A DNA stretch of 64,000 bases, from assembly GCA_963693315.1 (NCBI GenBank), contig OY856186.1, positions 299,032,452-299,096,451 of the forward strand. Direction: 5' to 3'. The notes beneath the pieces were generated by a model that ran no database searches, was not told the origin of the DNA, and saw only the letters and a program-made list of their open reading frames with translations. The position numbers and the translations under genes were made by a program. Positions 21,551 through 32,531 of the stretch are shown here, one piece after another; the stretch's first letter is position 1, and each line of letters begins with the position of its first letter. The DNA is from Diogma glabrata (taxonomy: Eukaryota; Arthropoda; Insecta; Diptera; Cylindrotomidae).

Positions 21551-21857
21551 GTGAAAGGTGATTATTTTAAACGTGCCAATACTAATGAATGAATATAGTG
21601 AACACGTTATAAACTTAAGTGAAATTATATAAATACATTTGTGCGAAAATTATAAATCAAACTGTGAAAGGTGATTCTTGAAACGTGTCATTACTGAGTG
21701 AATCAATATAGTGATCACGTTATACGCTGAAATAAATATATATAAATACTTTGCGCGAAAATTACTAATTAAAACTGCGAAAAGATTATTGAAACGTGTC
21801 AATCCTGCAGTAAATATATATAAAAGATATAGTGAGCACGTTGTAGAATTCTTACAA
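21551..21857 (+). repeat. Three degenerate 113-bp repeats in the BEL leader
   Basis: Units start near 21,551, 21,664 and 21,777. Each has GTGAAAGGTGATT or a variant, then AAACGTG(T/C)CA, ATATAGTGA(A/T)CACGTT, an AT-rich block with TATATAAATAC and TTTG(T/C)GCGAAAATTA. They fill the untranslated leader up to the gag ATG. Such leader repeats might be packaging or translation elements; no function can be read from the sequence. Confidence 0.8.
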
Positions 21858-24800
21858 ATGGCGGAAAATAGAGCAATAAAGCGCTTCTTGAAAACATTAG
21901 AAAGTATGAAAGTGCAAGTAAATCTCTTTAGCATTAGTACTCCAATTAGTGATATAAAAACTTGCATGGCTCTGTTAGCAGACGATTGGAGAGAATTTCA
22001 AGCGCTAGAAAAGGCCGTAAAAGGGAAATTTGATGAATCACAAATAGACAACGTGGACAAAATTGAAAATATGCATCTTGAGTTGAAACAAAGGCTTGTC
22101 AAATGGGAAAAGCTTTATGAAGAGAATAATGCACAAATACAAAATAACTCGATGGATGATTTTATGCTTAATCAAAGCAATTTTCTCCAGCAAATATCAT
22201 CTATTCATAAACCAGATAATGAGGTTCGTTTACCACGAGTTAATATACCATCGTTTAATGGAGTGTATGCAGAGTTTCCCTCCTTTCGTGATCTATATGA
22301 AGCGTCTGTCCATAACAATAACAATATCTCAAAGGTTCACAAATTGCAATATTTAAAAGGGTTGCTTAAAGGTGAAGCCTATATGCTGATCAATCATCTG
22401 GCAGTGACAGAAGCTAACTACGATGAAGCGTGGGACAAGATAAAGACACGGTACAACAAGCCAAAGCATGTCATACACAACTTGTTGAAACAATTTCTGG
22501 AACAACCAAACGTACAACAAGGTTGTGCAAAGTCAATTCGTCGCTTAGCTGACGTTTCGGATGAAGTCCTACGTGGGTTGAAGGTGCTTGATGAGCGTGC
22601 TGAAGGCCGTGACCCCTGGCTAATTTATCTACTTATTCAAAAACTAGACCAGGAAACGAGAGAAGCTTGGGCGCACGAGACAGCGGGAGTCAGCTTCCCT
22701 ACAATGGAGCAGTTGTTTATCTTTTTAAACAAAAGAAGTGATGCCTTGGAGAGCTTAAGTTCAATGCAGAAGACCAAAACGTATCCTCAAAGAAGAACAA
22801 GTGCTTTAGTTTCGCATATAAACCAATTAGTATGCCCGTTATGTGAAGGAGAGCATTATTTAAGCAAATGTGATCAATATTTACAGCGAACATTTGCAGA
22901 AAGGAAACAACTAGTAGTTGAGAAAAAACTTTGTTTCAATTGTTTATCTTCATCTCACCAGTCAGTGGTGTGTAGATCCAAATATAAATGTGGTAAATGT
23001 CGCAGGAAGCATCATTTGACTCTGCACTCAGAAGAAGATGTTAATAATCCACGGATCAATGCAACTCTCAACGCAAATGCATTGAATAATACTTTGGAAC
23101 CATCTAGCTCAACCGATGTTCAAGCAAATGCAGCAGCCATACCAAAATTTCAATCTTTGCTACCAACAGCTATAGTTCTAGTAGCTGACAAATCTGGAAA
23201 TTCTCAGAGATGCAGGTTACTGCTAGATTCCGGATCACAAGCCTCTTTCATCACAGAAGCTTGTGCGCAGCGTTTGAATTTACCGAGATCTCAAGCAAAT
23301 GTTGCAGTTACAGGTTTAACAGCTGGAAAAGTAACCACCAGAGGAATTACATCAATAAATATTAAGTCGTTGTATTCGTCAGAGGAATCGATTCAAGTTG
23401 ATGTTTTGATCATAAATCAGCTGCCAACGAGATTACCAAGTTTCAATTTCCAGCTCCAAGACTGTTGTTTTTTGGACGATTTAAAACTAGCTGATCCATC
23501 TTATAACCAAGTATCTGCCGTTGATATCCTGATAGGAGCTGACAGATTTTTTAGCATTATCAAAGATGGGCAGTTAACTAACTCAAATAATTCAATAGTC
23601 GCACAACGTACCATTTTTGGTTGGATTGCGGCTGGAGTTACCGGTGAAGAAAACGTCGTAAGAACAGACAGCAGCCAAGAAAGTTATTGTACTTTAAATT
23701 TCCATTTAGATGTAGACATTGATAGAACATTAAAACAATTTTTTGAGCAAGAAGAAATTCCCAATGTCCAGATTATGAGTCAAGATGATGTCGAGTGTGA
23801 AGAATATTATAAAAAGACGCACAAACGAGATGAAAGGGGTCGTTACATCGTCTCTATTCCCTTTAAAAATAATACCGCTCAGCTTGGCAACTCTATCAAC
23901 GTTGCCAAAAGAAGATTTTTAGCGTTAGAAAGGAAATTTCAATCTAATCCATCACTAAAACATGAATACGCTAGATTTATAAGTGAATATCTAAGTAGGG
24001 GATACCTAGAAGCTGTTTCTGAAGCTGATAAAATGATTGAGCAGTCTAAGTGTTTTTATTTGCCTCATCATTGTGTGATAAAACAAGCGAGCGAAACGAC
24101 AAAACTAAGAGTAGTTTTTGATGGATCAGCGAAATCTTCTTCTGGGATATCACTAAATGAAACGATGTTAGTCGGTCCGACTATTCAGCCCACTTTATGG
24201 TCAATCTTATTAAGATTCAGAAAGCACAAAATTGCATTAGCAGCCGACATTGAGAAAATGTACAATCAAATTTTGGTTTGTGAAAGTGATAGTCAATTTC
24301 AACGTATTTTATGGCGAAGCGAAATAGCTGATGAGCTTAAACATTATAAACTAAATACAGTTACCTTTGGTTTATCTAGTTCGGCATTTTTAGCTATTAG
24401 AAGTATTCATCAGCTAGCATATGATAATCAAGATAGTCATCCAAATATTATTGATCATCTTATAAATGATTTTTACGTTGATGATTTTATCTCTGGTGCT
24501 GATAACATTGAAGAAGCGACGAAACTAAAAAGAGAAATGAATGATTTGTTAATAAGCGGTGGTTTTAATCTAAGAAAATGGAAATCAAATGTGCCTGAAC
24601 TCACAGTGAATGGAGAGACACAACAAACCACTTTGTTCAATAATTCAGAAGAATCAAAAATATTAGGTCTACAGTGGAACGCAGCAGAAGATACTTTTAC
24701 CTTTAAACTCGATTTGAAGGAGAGTAATGAGCCCACCAAACGTCAAGTTATTTCCGAGTATTCAAGGGTCTTTGATCCGCTGGGTTGGTTATCTCCTTCG

Positions 24801-26390
24801 ATCATTTTAATGAAAATAGTATTTCAAAGGCTTTGGCTACACAAATTGGGATGGGATGATCATCTGCCAGCGGAAATATCAGAAATATACAACAAAATCC
24901 GTGTTGAGTTGAAAGATTTAGAAAAAATAAAGCTCAAAAGATACATTCCACAAGACGGTAAAATGGAATTACATGGTTTCTCCGATGCCAGCGAAAGTGC
25001 GTATAGTGCGGTGGTATATTGTAGAGCGGTAGACAATAATGGTGTTGTCTCAGTTAACTTAATGGCAGCTAAAACAAAGGTGGCTCCAATCAAGCAGGTG
25101 TCCTTACCACGACTTGAACTATGTGGTGCTCATTTACTCACAAAACTTATGCGTCTTGTGCAAGAAACAGTGAAGATGCCAGTGGAATGTTTTGCCTGGA
25201 CGGACTCTACAATTGTACTATCGTGGTTGTCGAGTCATCCAGTCAGGTGGAAAACCTACGTTGCTAATCGTACGGCTGAAATCATCAATCAGATACCGAG
25301 AAAATTCTGGAATCATGTACGATCTGAACACAATCCTGCAGATTGCGCATCTCGTGGGATTTTGCCGTCTCAATTAATCAAACTAGATCTCTGGTGGCAT
25401 GGCCCAGCATGGTTAAAAAATTACCAATCGACTTCTGCAAAAGAGGATGATTTTGCTGTGAATCCAGAATATTTGAAAGAAGAAAGAAAAATAACCAAGC
25501 TTTTAGTTTCCAACACCCATTGCAAGGAAGATCAAATCAGCACATTAATTCAAAGGATATCTTCCTATAATAAACTGAAAAGAATTTTTGCTTACGTTTT
25601 AAGATTTATAAATAATATGAGAAATGACAAGTTGAATAGAAGCTCGGGTTCTCTTACGGTGATTGAACTTCGGAAGGCCAACCTCATAATCATCAAATAT
25701 GTACAGAGAGAAGCGTTTGCCGATGAGGTTGATTGCCTTCAAAGAGATGTGAATATTAGAAAAAACAGCAGTATTGTAGCATTGGCACCATTTATAGATG
25801 CAGAGGGGATGTTAAGAGTCGGTGGCAGATTGAAACATCTGGACTGCCAATATGATTATAAACATCCAATGGTTTTACCAAAGGGTCATGCATTAAGTCG
25901 AATGATTGCAATACATGTGCACAAGAAAAATCTTCATCCTGGTTTGACTCTAACATTTCATCTGATAAGGCAGCAATTCTGGATAGTAGGAGGCAGAAGC
26001 AGTGTCAGAAATATAGTGAACAAATGTGTGGTCTGCTTCAGAAAGAACGCCAAAACATCTAAGCAACTAATGGGAGATCTGCCATTAGCAAGATTGAAAG
26101 CTACAAGACCATTCTCATCTTGTGGTGTAGATTATGCGGGTCCAATTGAGATTGCTACAAAAAAGGGAAGAGGTGCCAAGTTTATCAAGGGGTATATTGC
26201 ACTCTTTGTTTGTATGGTGACCAGAGCTGTACACATTGAAGCCGTTACTGATCTATCTACAGATGCGTTTATAGCATCCTTAAAACGATTTATCTCAAGG
26301 CGAGGTGCTCCCGCACATATCTACAGTGACAATGGATCTAACTTCATTGGAGCACGTCGAAAACTAGGCGAAATTTTTGAAAAAAATTAG
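21858..26390 (+). CDS. BEL gag-pol polyprotein, ending early in integrase
   Basis: I start at the ATG at 21,858 (ACAAATGG), 1,510 codons. The frame is open upstream only from a GTG at 21,711 and runs through the leader repeats. Order: gag with a DUF1759-like block (LPRVNIPSFNGVYAEF), Cys/His motifs (CPLCEGEHYLSKC, CFNCLSSSHQSVVC, CGKCRRKHH), protease with DSGS near residue 457, reverse transcriptase with YVDD near residue 873, RNase H with GFSDAS near 1,043, integrase zinc motif (HPGL to CVVC) and core with CGVDYAGP near 1,425 and YSDNGSN near 1,491. A stop at 26,388-26,390 just after the A run cuts the protein before the last catalytic Glu of integrase. Confidence 0.93.
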   Translation: MAENRAIKRFLKTLESMKVQVNLFSISTPISDIKTCMALLADDWREFQALEKAVKGKFDESQIDNVDKIENMHLELKQRLVKWEKLYEENNAQIQNNSMDDFMLNQSNFLQQISSIHKPDNEVRLPRVNIPSFNGVYAEFPSFRDLYEASVHNNNNISKVHKLQYLKGLLKGEAYMLINHLAVTEANYDEAWDKIKTRYNKPKHVIHNLLKQFLEQPNVQQGCAKSIRRLADVSDEVLRGLKVLDERAEGRDPWLIYLLIQKLDQETREAWAHETAGVSFPTMEQLFIFLNKRSDALESLSSMQKTKTYPQRRTSALVSHINQLVCPLCEGEHYLSKCDQYLQRTFAERKQLVVEKKLCFNCLSSSHQSVVCRSKYKCGKCRRKHHLTLHSEEDVNNPRINATLNANALNNTLEPSSSTDVQANAAAIPKFQSLLPTAIVLVADKSGNSQRCRLLLDSGSQASFITEACAQRLNLPRSQANVAVTGLTAGKVTTRGITSINIKSLYSSEESIQVDVLIINQLPTRLPSFNFQLQDCCFLDDLKLADPSYNQVSAVDILIGADRFFSIIKDGQLTNSNNSIVAQRTIFGWIAAGVTGEENVVRTDSSQESYCTLNFHLDVDIDRTLKQFFEQEEIPNVQIMSQDDVECEEYYKKTHKRDERGRYIVSIPFKNNTAQLGNSINVAKRRFLALERKFQSNPSLKHEYARFISEYLSRGYLEAVSEADKMIEQSKCFYLPHHCVIKQASETTKLRVVFDGSAKSSSGISLNETMLVGPTIQPTLWSILLRFRKHKIALAADIEKMYNQILVCESDSQFQRILWRSEIADELKHYKLNTVTFGLSSSAFLAIRSIHQLAYDNQDSHPNIIDHLINDFYVDDFISGADNIEEATKLKREMNDLLISGGFNLRKWKSNVPELTVNGETQQTTLFNNSEESKILGLQWNAAEDTFTFKLDLKESNEPTKRQVISEYSRVFDPLGWLSPSIILMKIVFQRLWLHKLGWDDHLPAEISEIYNKIRVELKDLEKIKLKRYIPQDGKMELHGFSDASESAYSAVVYCRAVDNNGVVSVNLMAAKTKVAPIKQVSLPRLELCGAHLLTKLMRLVQETVKMPVECFAWTDSTIVLSWLSSHPVRWKTYVANRTAEIINQIPRKFWNHVRSEHNPADCASRGILPSQLIKLDLWWHGPAWLKNYQSTSAKEDDFAVNPEYLKEERKITKLLVSNTHCKEDQISTLIQRISSYNKLKRIFAYVLRFINNMRNDKLNRSSGSLTVIELRKANLIIIKYVQREAFADEVDCLQRDVNIRKNSSIVALAPFIDAEGMLRVGGRLKHLDCQYDYKHPMVLPKGHALSRMIAIHVHKKNLHPGLTLTFHLIRQQFWIVGGRSSVRNIVNKCVVCFRKNAKTSKQLMGDLPLARLKATRPFSSCGVDYAGPIEIATKKGRGAKFIKGYIALFVCMVTRAVHIEAVTDLSTDAFIASLKRFISRRGAPAHIYSDNGSNFIGARRKLGEIFEKN

Positions 26391-27039
26391 CAATATTAAT
26401 CACAATTCTCTAATTGCAGAGTTCTTAGCACAGGATCAGATACAGTGGCACTTTATTCCACCTGTATCTCCACATTTTGGGGGTTTGTGGGAAGCAGCTG
26501 TGAAGTCAGTGAAGTCACATTTACTCAAATATTCCTCAAATACTCACCTAACGTTCGAAGAGATGACAACTATGCTTACTCAAATTGAAGCCATTTTAAA
26601 TTCAAGGCCACTCTACACGACAGCTGATGATGATGCTTCTATTGATGTTTTAACACCAGCACATTTCTTGATTGGCTCAGGAAATTTTTATATTCCAGAA
26701 GAAAACATTAGTGAAAATACACCGACCAGCAGGCTTTCTAGGTGGCAAAATGTTCAACAGCGTGTTCAATCCTTCTGGAAAAAATTCAGTGTGGAGTATT
26801 TCCATAATCTACAACAAAGAAACAAATGGCGTGAATTACAACCTAATTTTAAAAATGGAGACGTGGTGTTAATTAAGGAAGACAACTTACCATCATACAA
26901 ATGGATGCTTGGGAAGATCATAGAGTTGCATCCAGATGATCAAGGCAATGTTAGAGTTGTCACTGTAAAGACGTCCAAAAATATATTAAAACGCCCAATC
27001 GTTAAAATCTGCAAACTACCACAACAGGATGATGGTTAA
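26377..27039 (+). CDS. BEL integrase C-terminal part in a second frame
   Basis: About 220 codons in the +1 frame continue the integrase core: PPVSPHFGGLWEAAVKSV contains the third catalytic residue (Glu codon 26,491-26,493). A DUF5641-like tail typical of BEL/Pao pol follows (WRELQPNFKNGDVVLIKE). The Met at 26,377 lies inside the overlap and is unlikely to be a true start. The frame ends at TAA 27,037-27,039, inside the hairpin. This is one gene with 21,858-26,390, separated by a one-base length change in the A7 run. Confidence 0.9.
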   Translation: MKKISNINHNSLIAEFLAQDQIQWHFIPPVSPHFGGLWEAAVKSVKSHLLKYSSNTHLTFEEMTTMLTQIEAILNSRPLYTTADDDASIDVLTPAHFLIGSGNFYIPEENISENTPTSRLSRWQNVQQRVQSFWKKFSVEYFHNLQQRNKWRELQPNFKNGDVVLIKEDNLPSYKWMLGKIIELHPDDQGNVRVVTVKTSKNILKRPIVKICKLPQQDDG

Positions 27040-27055
27040 CGACTAAGTCGTTAAC
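27035..27055 (+). other. Perfect 10-bp inverted repeat over the BEL pol stop codon
   Basis: The arms GTTAACGACT and AGTCGTTAAC are separated by a single A. The TAA stop of pol lies in the left arm. The dyad is directly followed by the purine tract at 27,056-27,066. Confidence 0.85.
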
Positions 27056-27066
27056 GAGGCGGAGTA
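27056..27066 (+). promoter_or_regulatory. BEL polypurine tract
   Basis: GAGGCGGAG, then TA, directly precedes the 3' LTR. Its position is that of the plus-strand primer. A C interrupts the purines. Confidence 0.75.
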
Positions 27067-27668
27067 TGACGACAATACCTAAACAACTAATTAAAAAACA
27101 ATAATTTAATATAGAAAAATATTAGTTCATCTATCAGAATATAGATTTAGTGAATCTAATTAAAATCAACAAATCATAGAATAATCAATTAGCTTAGGTC
27201 AAAACCTTTCGATCATATTAAATTAGTAAAGTTCACCTTTTTTACAATAGATGTAAGGAAATTTAATTTATATTTGGAAATATTAAGAAAGGCTTCGATT
27301 AATTATTAAAAGTTTTTGATTAAAAACTTGCTTAGTCATTTTTCACTTTATATTTGAACTTTCCTGTGAACGGTGAAAAATATTAATTAGCTGTGATTTT
27401 GTTAAAATAAAACAATATTTGAATATTATTTTATTGTTTTTATTTAATAACGATTTTTGGAAATTACACCCGGACATTCTCATCTCATCTGAATATAATA
27501 ATTGAACCTCTGCTGTGAAATAGGAAACGCATCATTTTTGGAATAATTTGGTAATTTGTTTGTACAAGCATAAAAGGCGGTAAAACTCAACAAATACAAA
27601 ATAGTACAACTGGACTCGTCAAGATAAATTGTGGATACGCAATCAACGAGTGCAGCTGATATTATTCA
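27067..27668 (+). repeat. BEL 3' LTR
   Basis: 602 bp, reading the same as the 5' LTR throughout. It is followed by the AATAG duplication and the next SatA unit. Confidence 0.93.
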
Positions 27669-28110
27669 AATAGAACGTGAGATATTGCGAAAACCGCTAG
27701 CTTAAATTTAAGATAGCGGTTTCTTGAATTTCTCAGAATTGGCAGGGGCTACAAAAATTTTGATGACGTAACAAATTGTAGCCTAACCGGCAACAAATTA
27801 TTATGTATTAAGAATTAAAATTGGATGAATAGAACGTGAGATATTGCGAAAACCGCTAGCTTAAATTTAAGATAGCGGTTTCTTGAATTTCTCAGAATTG
27901 GTAGGGGCTACAAACATTTTGATGACGTAACAAATTGTAGCCTAACCGGCAACAAATTATAAGGTATTAAGAATTAAAATTGGATGAATAGAACGTGAGA
28001 TATTGCGAAAACCGCTAGCTTAAATTTAAGATAGCGGTTTCTTGAATTTCTCAGAATTGGCAGGGGCTACAAATTTTTTAATGGCGTAACAAATTGGCTA
28101 CAAATTGGCT
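27669..28110 (+). repeat. SatA array, right part
   Basis: About two and a half 159-bp units resume after the BEL insertion, with the same 32-bp dyad. The last unit breaks down at about 28,075 into ATGGCGTAACAAATTGGC and then non-repeat DNA. Confidence 0.9.
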
Positions 28111-31100
28111 ACAATTGCCTGACTAGGTCCTGGTTGTAGCCGCCATTTTTAGTCCGCTATCTTAATAGAGCTTAGTTATCGCCTTGTCGGTTGAAAGACT
28201 ATGGTAATAAAGAAAAGGTTGGTATATGTTAATTTATTTAATTAAATATATGTTAATTTATTTTCATTTCTATTTTATTTTAATTACTTTGTAAATAATT
28301 TATTTAAATTTATGTATAAAAAATATTATTTTATATTTCTTTTAATGGCGGAGTACTGGCGGAGTCAGCGCGGTGTTTGCCATTACCCAGCCATTCTTGC
28401 AACTGAACCAGTTGTATGGGGAGTTTTGAATTTTTTCCGTCATTTTTATTTTATTTTAAATTAGTTTGTATTTAATTTATTTAAATTTATATATGATAAT
28501 AATGTATATTTTTTTAACAGCCCAGTCATGGTTGCAAGTATTTGGCCCAAGAATGGCAACCATTTATTGTCCGAAGTTATCATCCAGTAAAATTATGTTA
28601 ATGGCCCAGTCGTGGTTGCCACTACTCGCCCATTGCTGCATTGCTGGCTGCCAGTAATGGACCATTACTGGACCAGTTGTTCAACCTTGTATGGGATGCT
28701 CCCAACAAAATTTAAAAAGAAAGTGAGAAAAGTCAGCAGTTGTATGGTAGACCCCCGGCCACTTTTATCAATATGTGCCAAAAGTTGATCAATATCTTCT
28801 CACACTACTTAAAACCTTTTTTATAAGTTTCGTCATTATCACTTCGTTATTGTAGGCTGTAGTGTCAATAAAGCCACTGAAAAAATTAAACAAATTGCAA
28901 AAAAATGTTATTGGAAGTGAAAAACGGGCAGTTGGGATGCAGAACTATTGTGATCCGTACTAAATGTTTATGTACCAAGTTTCATCTAATTCGATTATCA
29001 GGTACAGATGTTATTGAGCTTTCAAAAAACAAGTGCTCGGGGGACCCCACACCACTGTGTTCAATATTGCTCAAAAACTAATCAGCTCTTTACCATACAT
29101 ATTTGCATTTTTTCCAAAGTGTCATCAAAATTCATTCACAAACGAATTTTTTATGCTCCCAATGACAAATCACATGATGTCGATGGACTCTCCACAGAAC
29201 TATGTTAAAATAGAGAATCATCCTTTTCCCTCACTCACGTGTATATAGGTTCTGCAATTTCAGACCAAAAAATAGCCTACTAGCTTAAAAGTATCACCAT
29301 TGTTCTCATTGTTTTATTATACAAAAAAATGTTCAATATACATATGTACAAAATAGATGAGCATGTTGATATGGTGTACGACTTATTTTAAACCAGTCTT
29401 TGTGGTCTATCTATACAACAACTCAATATATCAAAATGACCACGATTGTCACGATCGTTTTATGATGTTTTAATAGTTGGAAAATAAACGATGGTACACT
29501 TCAAAATAATTCTGGGATTGTTCAAATTTCGAAAAAAAAAATTGCATTCTCGAATGTAAAATTGTAGATAACATTGAGAAAACTGATTCTGAAGAACCTT
29601 CAACACTAAAGAGTGATTAGGCTTACGTGGCAAAGCGTCCAGGTAAAAAGGAATAAACAAATCTTTTCTTTTATTGGAATGCCAATACAAAAGCTTGGGT
29701 TAAAGCCACATTGTTCATTGATTTGTCTCATAACTCTTACGTACCAGAAGTAAAATAGTATTATTAATTACAGATTTAACTTCCAAGTCGCACCGAACTG
29801 AATCAAGTTAAGTTAGGTTTGATTTAGGTCAACATGCTAGTATGTGCATGCATAATTACTTGTTATTTTTCTGTGAATTTTTTTATTGGGTATGTTACAT
29901 GTTTCTTTTTGAAAACCAATTTAACTATTATGTCGATATCTTATGTGATTAAATTGGTACTTTTATGTTCTACCGATTTTTTTTGTCGCCCAAGAAATGA
30001 CCAAAAACCCACGTTTTTCGTTTAACACGGTTTTCCATACAAAATTTATATTTTCGATTAACACGTTTTTATCACGAACGTATCTACCGTGTAAAACGGG
30101 GGATAGGTGTATGTAGCTAATTTTCTTTTTAAAATTTGATCGATATCTGTTTGTAATTAGTTTGTTTTGTTTAAACTAATCTGATGCATCAGATTCTACT
30201 TGTACACAAAACTGTCTGATCTCGAAATCTACCTATTTCTAGCGGCCTTCTCGCCGCTCGGACTTTTGAAAATGAAATTTAGTTTTTTGTTTCTCAAAAA
30301 AACTTTAAACATATGATATGATGTTTCCTTATGTAATTGGGTGATTAAATTTTTCATTAAGTTTTAGTTAATGCATAATATGCAAGTCAGTCACTTTTAC
30401 AACTTGCAAGTCAGATAAAAATTGTTATTTTTAGTTCATGGTTGGTTTTGATTCTTCAGAATGGATTACATATTTCTATGTGTCGTGATCTGTAATGGTG
30501 CAATTACACACAAATTAAACTCAGCTCCCATAATCAATTTTGCAGTTACCATAATCTGAAAAGTTGATGAAAAATATTTTGTATGAGAAAAAGAGGGATA
30601 GCATGCGCGAGATAGATATAAAAACTGCAAGAAAAGTTAGCTGATAGCAACTGACTTTTTGAAAAATTATTTGGTTTACTAATTAACTGCTAGAAAATTG
30701 TCAGATGATTTCATCTGCAAATTCAACCGGTTTAAAACCGATTATCATAATTGATTTTCATATTAAAATCATAACAATAATTATATTATATTAGGTATAA
30801 AATGATTAAATATATATTTCCAAGATTTTAATGTCAAAATTTTACGTTTTCTTTACGTATTTTCGATTCACATTTTTTTTCAAATCTTAGCGCATTTTCT
30901 TATTGTACAAGCTACAACAATTGCTCTATAATGTGGTTTCGCCATTTTGACGTTTCATTTGCTTTTACAGTATATAATTTATTTACAATTTATATACCAC
31001 CAATTTAGATATAATCGATTATAAAATATAATATTAATATTAAATAACTAATGATTTTCTTAGAAATTGTTGTTTAAAAATTATTATTAAATATTACTTC

Positions 31101-32344
31101 GTAAAGTTATTTGTATTTGCTTGCAGTTTTTGATCTTTTCGCCATCTACAGTCAAAAATAATAAATACTATCATCTGAAAAGTTGATGATAGCAACTGAA
31201 TTTAGTAATAGCACCATAACAAATCTCTACCTCTATCAATACCTACATGGAATTATTCGAGAACGTTTTATCTACCCAATATTTTCAAATAATTTTTTCT
31301 CACATATTATTGATTAGCATAACAATTAATCCATAATAAATAGTATGAATTATTTGAACAACTTATAATATTTTATAAAAAAATGTTATGTCACATTTAG
31401 AAAAATATAATTTGCAGTGAAAATATGAATCATGTTAACTAATCTTAAAACAAAGCCAAGCAAATAAAAACAGTTAGTTTAGGTACGCCAGGTGACATTG
31501 ATTTTGAAATTAATTATTATAGTAAATGAATTACTCCGGTTTCTATGTTCGGTGTACATTAGTCGTTGGATAATTTACCGCGTAAAATTTATTTTCTTTA
31601 ATTTTTTACAAAAATAATTGTTAGTTTGTTATGGGAACTTTTTACTTATTCATAATATGTCTATCTTAAGCGATATCTTGTATAATATTATTACTGTTTT
31701 TAAGGTGAGATATTAAATTGATGTTGTTTATTTTTTAATTCAACATGGCTAGAGATCAAGGTAACACTTCATTGTTTTCTAAATTTGTTTGTGTGTTTTT
31801 GATGTATTTGACATAATTTTGTTTTACTATCTAAGTCATGATTCCTTGAAAATTTATTTGGTTACTTTCGAAATTTAGTTATAACTGAATATTTTTTGAT
31901 GCACTATCAAACAATAACGGTGAAAGGTGAAGCTTTTATTTAGTGTGTAACTGCATTGTAACATTTTAATACCCCATTAACAAGTCTTACACTTAATCTT
32001 CAAAATGTCTGGCTTTCGTATCAGATAGAAATCTGTTACTAACAGTACTGTATAGATTTGCGATGGTTGAAATATTTATTAGTTAATTTAGAAAACGAAC
32101 ATAATTTAACACTTAAACAAAGAGGCAGTTTTACAATAATATACATTGATAACATAATCTTTATTTCGTTTCTTAATATTCCGATTAATAGATAACCAAC
32201 TACAGATTTCTCAATAAGACCCTTGACGGCTAGATCTCTGTTTTCGATAGAACTGTTATAAAGTGAAGAATATAAAGACTTACAAATAATATTTTATATA
32301 TTACGCTTAATATATAGTCAATAATACTTTATAATCGAATTAAA
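28111..32344. other. AT-rich region without recognisable genes
   Basis: Frames here are all under 80 codons and resemble nothing I know. A local duplication lies at about 28,255-28,335 and 28,447-28,510 (TTATTTAAATTTAT blocks). It is followed by a GC-richer stretch with repeated GCCCAGTC, GGTTGC and CCATTACTGG words (28,510-28,680). Two similar TCTGAAAAGTTGATGA words occur at about 30,556 and 31,175. Otherwise I see nothing specific. Confidence 0.55.
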
Positions 32345-32504
32345 ATTGTTCAGTTGTGGTGAAATGAGGGAATTTCATAGAAAATTTTTTGCCTTAGTTT
32401 TATTTTAATTTAATCTAATAAAATTCTCCAAAATGTAATGACATCATTCAATTTCACTAATAACATTTGAATTATACTGATAACAAATAGTTAGTTATAA
32501 GTCT
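32345..32504 (+). repeat. Repeat C fragment left of the RTE LINE
   Basis: It matches other repeat C copies through TTTTGCCTTAGTTTTATTTT, AATGTAATGACATCATTCAA and GAATTATACTGATAACAAAT. It ends with the 12-bp duplication AGTTATAAGTCT (32,493-32,504), the left flank of the RTE insertion. Repeat C resumes at 35,893. Confidence 0.85.
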
Positions 32505-32531
32505 CTCTCTCTCTGGCGTTTACATCCCATT

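Larger units (their letters stand above)
20846..27668 (+). mobile_element. BEL/Pao retrotransposon with identical-looking LTRs
   Basis: A 6,823-bp element with two 602-bp LTRs (20,846-21,447 and 27,067-27,668) that start TGACGACA, end ATTATTCA and read as identical. A 5-bp target duplication AATAG flanks it (20,841-20,845 and 27,669-27,673) within SatA. Order inside: tRNA-Tyr-type primer site, leader with three repeats of about 113 bp, a long gag-pol frame, a second frame completing integrase, a hairpin, a purine tract and the 3' LTR. The domain order (protease, reverse transcriptase, RNase H, integrase, DUF5641-like tail) is that of BEL/Pao. One single-base frame break at the A run 26,380-26,386 is the only visible defect. 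Confidence 0.95.

Noticed and set aside
21711..21857. N-terminal extension of the BEL gag frame
   Set aside because: It begins at GTG and consists of the third leader repeat; the ATG at 21,858 is in a good context.
26380..26386. Programmed -1 frameshift at the A7 run
   Set aside because: The integrase continuation lies in the +1 frame, which a -1 slip would not reach.
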